Positions 8,995-10,793 of a stretch of DNA of 10,793 nt are shown in pieces. Position numbers and translations under genes: made by a program. The DNA is from Pseudomonadota bacterium (lineage in GTDB: Bacteria > Pseudomonadota > Gammaproteobacteria > Steroidobacterales > Steroidobacteraceae), in NCBI GenBank assembly GCA_021808035.1, contig JAKBCG010000056.1:1-10793 (forward strand), given 5' to 3'. Each line of letters starts with the position of its first letter. Position 1 is the first letter of the stretch. The notes beneath the pieces are model-generated. The model saw nothing but the letters and a program-made list of their open reading frames with translations. It did not search any database and had not been told where the DNA came from.

Positions 8995-9785
8995 CGGAAG
9001 CCGTCCTTCCAGCGGCGCAGCTCCGCGAACACCTCGGTGGAGCGGGCGAGCGCGTGTCCGGCGCGGCTTTCCACGGCCTCGCGCACCGCCGGGCTCGCGC
9101 AGCGCAGGAACGGGTTCACGCGGCGCTCGAGCGCGATCGTCGATGGCAGGGTCGGCGCGCCGGCGGCGCGCCATGCGGCGACCGCCGCGTCGTAGCGGCG
9201 GGCGGACTCGTTCGACGGATCCACCGCGAGCGCGAACGCGAGGTTCGCGGCGGTGTATTCATGCGCGCAATACACCCGCGTTTCGGGCGGCAATTCGGCG
9301 AGTCGGGACAGGGACGCGTTCATCTCCTCAGGACTCCCTTCGAATAGACGACCGCAACCGGCGCTGAACAACGTGTCGCCGCAGAACAGCGCACCGTGGC
9401 CGATGTAACCCACGTGACTCGCAGTATGTCCCGGAAGGGCCCAGGTCTCGAAGGAGAGCTGCATTTCCGAGAACTCGATCACGGAGCCATCGCCCACCGG
9501 TCGCGTGCCCGCGGGCATCCGCGGATCATTCGGCCCGAACACCGGAACCGGGGTTCGGGCGATCAATCCGGCCACGCCGCCGATGTGGTCAGGGTGGTGA
9601 TGGGTCAACAAAATCCCAGTCAATTCAATGTGTTGTGATCTAAAATCGGCATCGACCGGATCCGCGTCACCGGGATCGACGACGATCGCTCGACCCGGTG
9701 CGGCCACGGACTCGATCACCCAGATATAGTTGTCGGCGAACGCACGGATCGGTCTGACGCGGATTGCAGGGTTCGGCTTTGACAT
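8991..9785 (-). CDS. gloB: Hydroxyacylglutathione hydrolase (glyoxalase II)
   Basis: Glyoxalase II hydrolyses S-D-lactoylglutathione to D-lactate and glutathione, completing methylglyoxal detoxification in the cytoplasm. The 264-aa product is a metallo-beta-lactamase-fold enzyme with the full set of binuclear metal ligands: THHHPDH (His62, His64, Asp66, His67), His120 in LPGHTASH, Asp137 in CGDTLF and His175 in CAHEYT. FSAGCGRLFEG (140-150) and NPFLR (224-228) are the usual glyoxalase II signatures. ATG 9785 gives MSKPNPAIRVRPIRAFADNYIWVI; the family core starts at VRPIRAF. No Shine-Dalgarno sequence is evident ahead of it, so the leader may be very short. A segment encoding residues about 47-60 (9606-9646) is unusually AT-rich. 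It is the first gene of the leftward operon, overlaps mltD by 4 bases and is divergent from the methyltransferase gene, the arrangement known around gloB in other gammaproteobacteria. Confidence 0.96.
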   Translation of the reverse strand: MSKPNPAIRVRPIRAFADNYIWVIESVAAPGRAIVVDPGDADPVDADFRSQHIELTGILLTHHHPDHIGGVAGLIARTPVPVFGPNDPRMPAGTRPVGDGSVIEFSEMQLSFETWALPGHTASHVGYIGHGALFCGDTLFSAGCGRLFEGSPEEMNASLSRLAELPPETRVYCAHEYTAANLAFALAVDPSNESARRYDAAVAAWRAAGAPTLPSTIALERRVNPFLRCASPAVREAVESRAGHALARSTEVFAELRRWKDGFR

Positions 9786-9847
9786 TTTGTTGCGTATTTA
9801 ACCTGTAACATCTGCGATCCGCTAGCTTTCTGTACAAGAGGTCATCT
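9786..9847. promoter_or_regulatory. Divergent promoter region between gloB and the methyltransferase gene
   Basis: This 62-base gap is clearly AT-richer than its surroundings and must hold the start signals for both directions. On the plus strand TAACAT (9806-9811) is a 4-of-6 match to a -10 element, but without a convincing -35. On the minus strand GGTTAAAT near 9803-9796 offers TTAAAT (4 of 6), which would start gloB mRNA only a few bases before its ATG. AAGAGG (9836-9841) is a good ribosome-binding site for the TTG at 9848. Exact promoters are not resolved. Confidence 0.5.
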
Positions 9848-10516
9848 TTGCAGGCATCCCGGCCCCCGACACTCGCCTGGCTCGACAGCCCATTGGGCCA
9901 ACGGGTGCTTCGCGCCGAGAGTGCGCTCGCCGGCCCGGCGCTCGACGACGTGTTCGGTTTCGAGCTGCTCCAGGTCGGCGGCTGGGGGGACGGGAGTCCC
10001 CTGCTGCGCGCCGCACGGACCCAGCACACCAGCGTGGTCGCGTCCTGGCGCGACCCGGGCGTGACGCTGTGCGCGGCGCTCGATGCGCTGCCGTTTGCCG
10101 CCGACAGCATCGATGCCGTACTGCTACCGCACACCCTGGAATGGGTGGAGGACCCGTATGCGGTGTTGCGCGAGGCCGAGCGGGTGCTCTGCGCGGAGGG
10201 CTGCCTGCTGATCTGTGGATTCAATCCGTGGAGCGTCTGGGGTCTGCGCCGCGGTTTCGGCCGTCTGTTGCGCCGGCCGCCGTTTCCGCCCGGTACCCGC
10301 CGGTTGCTGTCCGAGCGGCGGTTGCGCGACTGGGTCGCGTTGCTCGGCTTCGACGTCGAGCGGGTGCAGGGCTACCTCGCCCGGCGCGGATACTGGCTGA
10401 AGGCGCGCAAGCGGGTGGCGACCTTGACGCCGGTGAAGCTGCGGCGGCGCGCCCGCCGGCCGGTGCTCGTCGCCGCGCCCGAGGCGCGCTCGCAGGTGAC
10501 CCATGTCCGGCGTTGA
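9848..10516 (+). CDS. YafS-like class I SAM-dependent methyltransferase of unknown substrate
   Basis: A 222-aa protein with the layout of Methyltransf_11-type enzymes. The motif I region is at 43-49 (VGGWGDG), an acidic/hydrophobic segment DALPFAADSIDAVLLPHTLEWVEDP covers 79-103 (motifs II/III), then LREAERVLCAEGCLLICGFNPWSVWGLRR (108-135). The C terminus is strongly basic. The position between gloB and rnhA is that of yafS in E. coli and its counterpart in Pseudomonas, which supports orthology. The start is TTG at 9848 because AAGAGG lies 6 bases before it and no in-frame ATG or GTG is nearby upstream. Its end overlaps rnhA by 14 bases, so the two are probably translated together. The glycine-rich SAM loop departs from GxGxG and the canonical acidic residue after it is not obvious. 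Cofactor binding and substrate are therefore unproven; the protein could be diverged or non-catalytic. Confidence 0.85.
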   Translation: MQASRPPTLAWLDSPLGQRVLRAESALAGPALDDVFGFELLQVGGWGDGSPLLRAARTQHTSVVASWRDPGVTLCAALDALPFAADSIDAVLLPHTLEWVEDPYAVLREAERVLCAEGCLLICGFNPWSVWGLRRGFGRLLRRPPFPPGTRRLLSERRLRDWVALLGFDVERVQGYLARRGYWLKARKRVATLTPVKLRRRARRPVLVAAPEARSQVTHVRR

Positions 10517-10793
10517 GCTCTACACCGACGGGGCTTGCCGCGGCAATCCCGGGCCCGGGGGGTGGGGTGCGTTGTTGATCGCCGGCGAGCAACGCAAGGA
10601 GATCTACGGTGCCGAACCGCAGACCACCAACAATCGGATGGAACTGACCGCGGCGATCGAGGGTCTCCTCGCGCTCAAGCGCCGCTGCCAGGTGCGGCTC
10701 TATACGGACTCCAAATATGTGATGCACGGGATCACCGAGTGGCTGCCGGGCTGGAAGGCGCGCGGCTGGCGCACCGCGGGGCGCGCCCCGGTG
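10503..10793 (+). CDS. rnhA: Ribonuclease HI, N-terminal 97 residues (3' end outside window)
   Basis: RNase HI cuts the RNA strand of RNA-DNA hybrids, removing R-loops and primers. The visible 97 codons begin MSGVELYTDGACRGNPGPGGWGALL, the diagnostic start of the family. Three of the four catalytic carboxylates are visible: Asp9 in YTDG, Glu47 in NNRMELTAAIEGL and Asp69 in LYTDSKYV (E. coli Asp10, Glu48, Asp70). The fourth, near residue 134, lies past the window. The region GITEWLPGWKARGWRTA matches the handle segment. ATG 10503 has AGGTGA at 10494-10499 within the end of the methyltransferase gene, which it overlaps by 14 bases. dnaQ often comes next in gammaproteobacteria but cannot be seen here. 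Confidence 0.97.
   Translation, partial: MSGVELYTDGACRGNPGPGGWGALLIAGEQRKEIYGAEPQTTNNRMELTAAIEGLLALKRRCQVRLYTDSKYVMHGITEWLPGWKARGWRTAGRAPV

Noticed and set aside
8995..9174. Possible 60-residue N-terminal extension of MltD
   Set aside because: It would overlap gloB and place Arg-rich sequence before the signal peptide, which must be N-terminal for lipoprotein export.
7273..9195. A 640-codon plus-strand open frame opposite mltD
   Set aside because: It is a GC-driven shadow of mltD and the start of fabI, with no domain; the minus strand shows complete MltD motifs.

Overview
The window is G+C-rich (about two-thirds by eye) chromosomal DNA of a gammaproteobacterium. ClpX, Lon, PpiD, FabI, MltD, GloB, a YafS-type methyltransferase and RNase HI are all recognisable, and their order matches a backbone known from gammaproteobacteria. 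From memory, Pseudomonas aeruginosa has clpX-lon-hupB-ppiD-fabI, then a few transporter genes, then mltD-gloB-methyltransferase-rnhA-dnaQ. This window looks like a compact, partly inverted version of that block. I cannot name the genus.

Layout. Positions 1-797 (+) hold the last 264 codons of clpX. After a short gap with a good heat-shock (sigma-32-type) promoter comes lon (917-3364, +). A tRNA-Val(TAC)/tRNA-Asp(GTC) pair (3510-3670) sits where hupB is often found. ppiD follows (3765-5660, +). Two GC-rich hairpins with a shared core (5668-5743) close the rightward block and meet a leftward block transcribed from about 9785 down to 5755: gloB, mltD, fabI and a DUF4136-type lipoprotein. gloB and mltD overlap by 4 bases (ATGA). 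mltD and fabI are 7 bases apart, with the fabI ribosome-binding site lying on the mltD stop codon. The lipoprotein gene is separated from fabI by 161 bases that contain a short tandem repeat beginning inside the end of fabI. From a 62-base AT-richer divergent region, the methyltransferase gene (TTG start) and rnhA (cut by the window end) run rightward with a 14-base overlap.

Function. The rightward block is protein quality control: the ClpXP unfoldase, Lon protease and the periplasmic-side chaperone PpiD, plus two tRNAs. The leftward block mixes methylglyoxal detoxification (GloB), murein turnover (MltD), fatty-acid elongation (FabI) and an outer-membrane lipoprotein, so most of it serves the cell envelope.

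I found no mobile element, CRISPR array, defence island or undescribed system. This is core genome. The points worth a second look are small: the missing hupB, the fabI-mltD-gloB operon arrangement, the twin hairpins, the tandem repeat at the fabI 3' end, and an AT-rich codon island in gloB.
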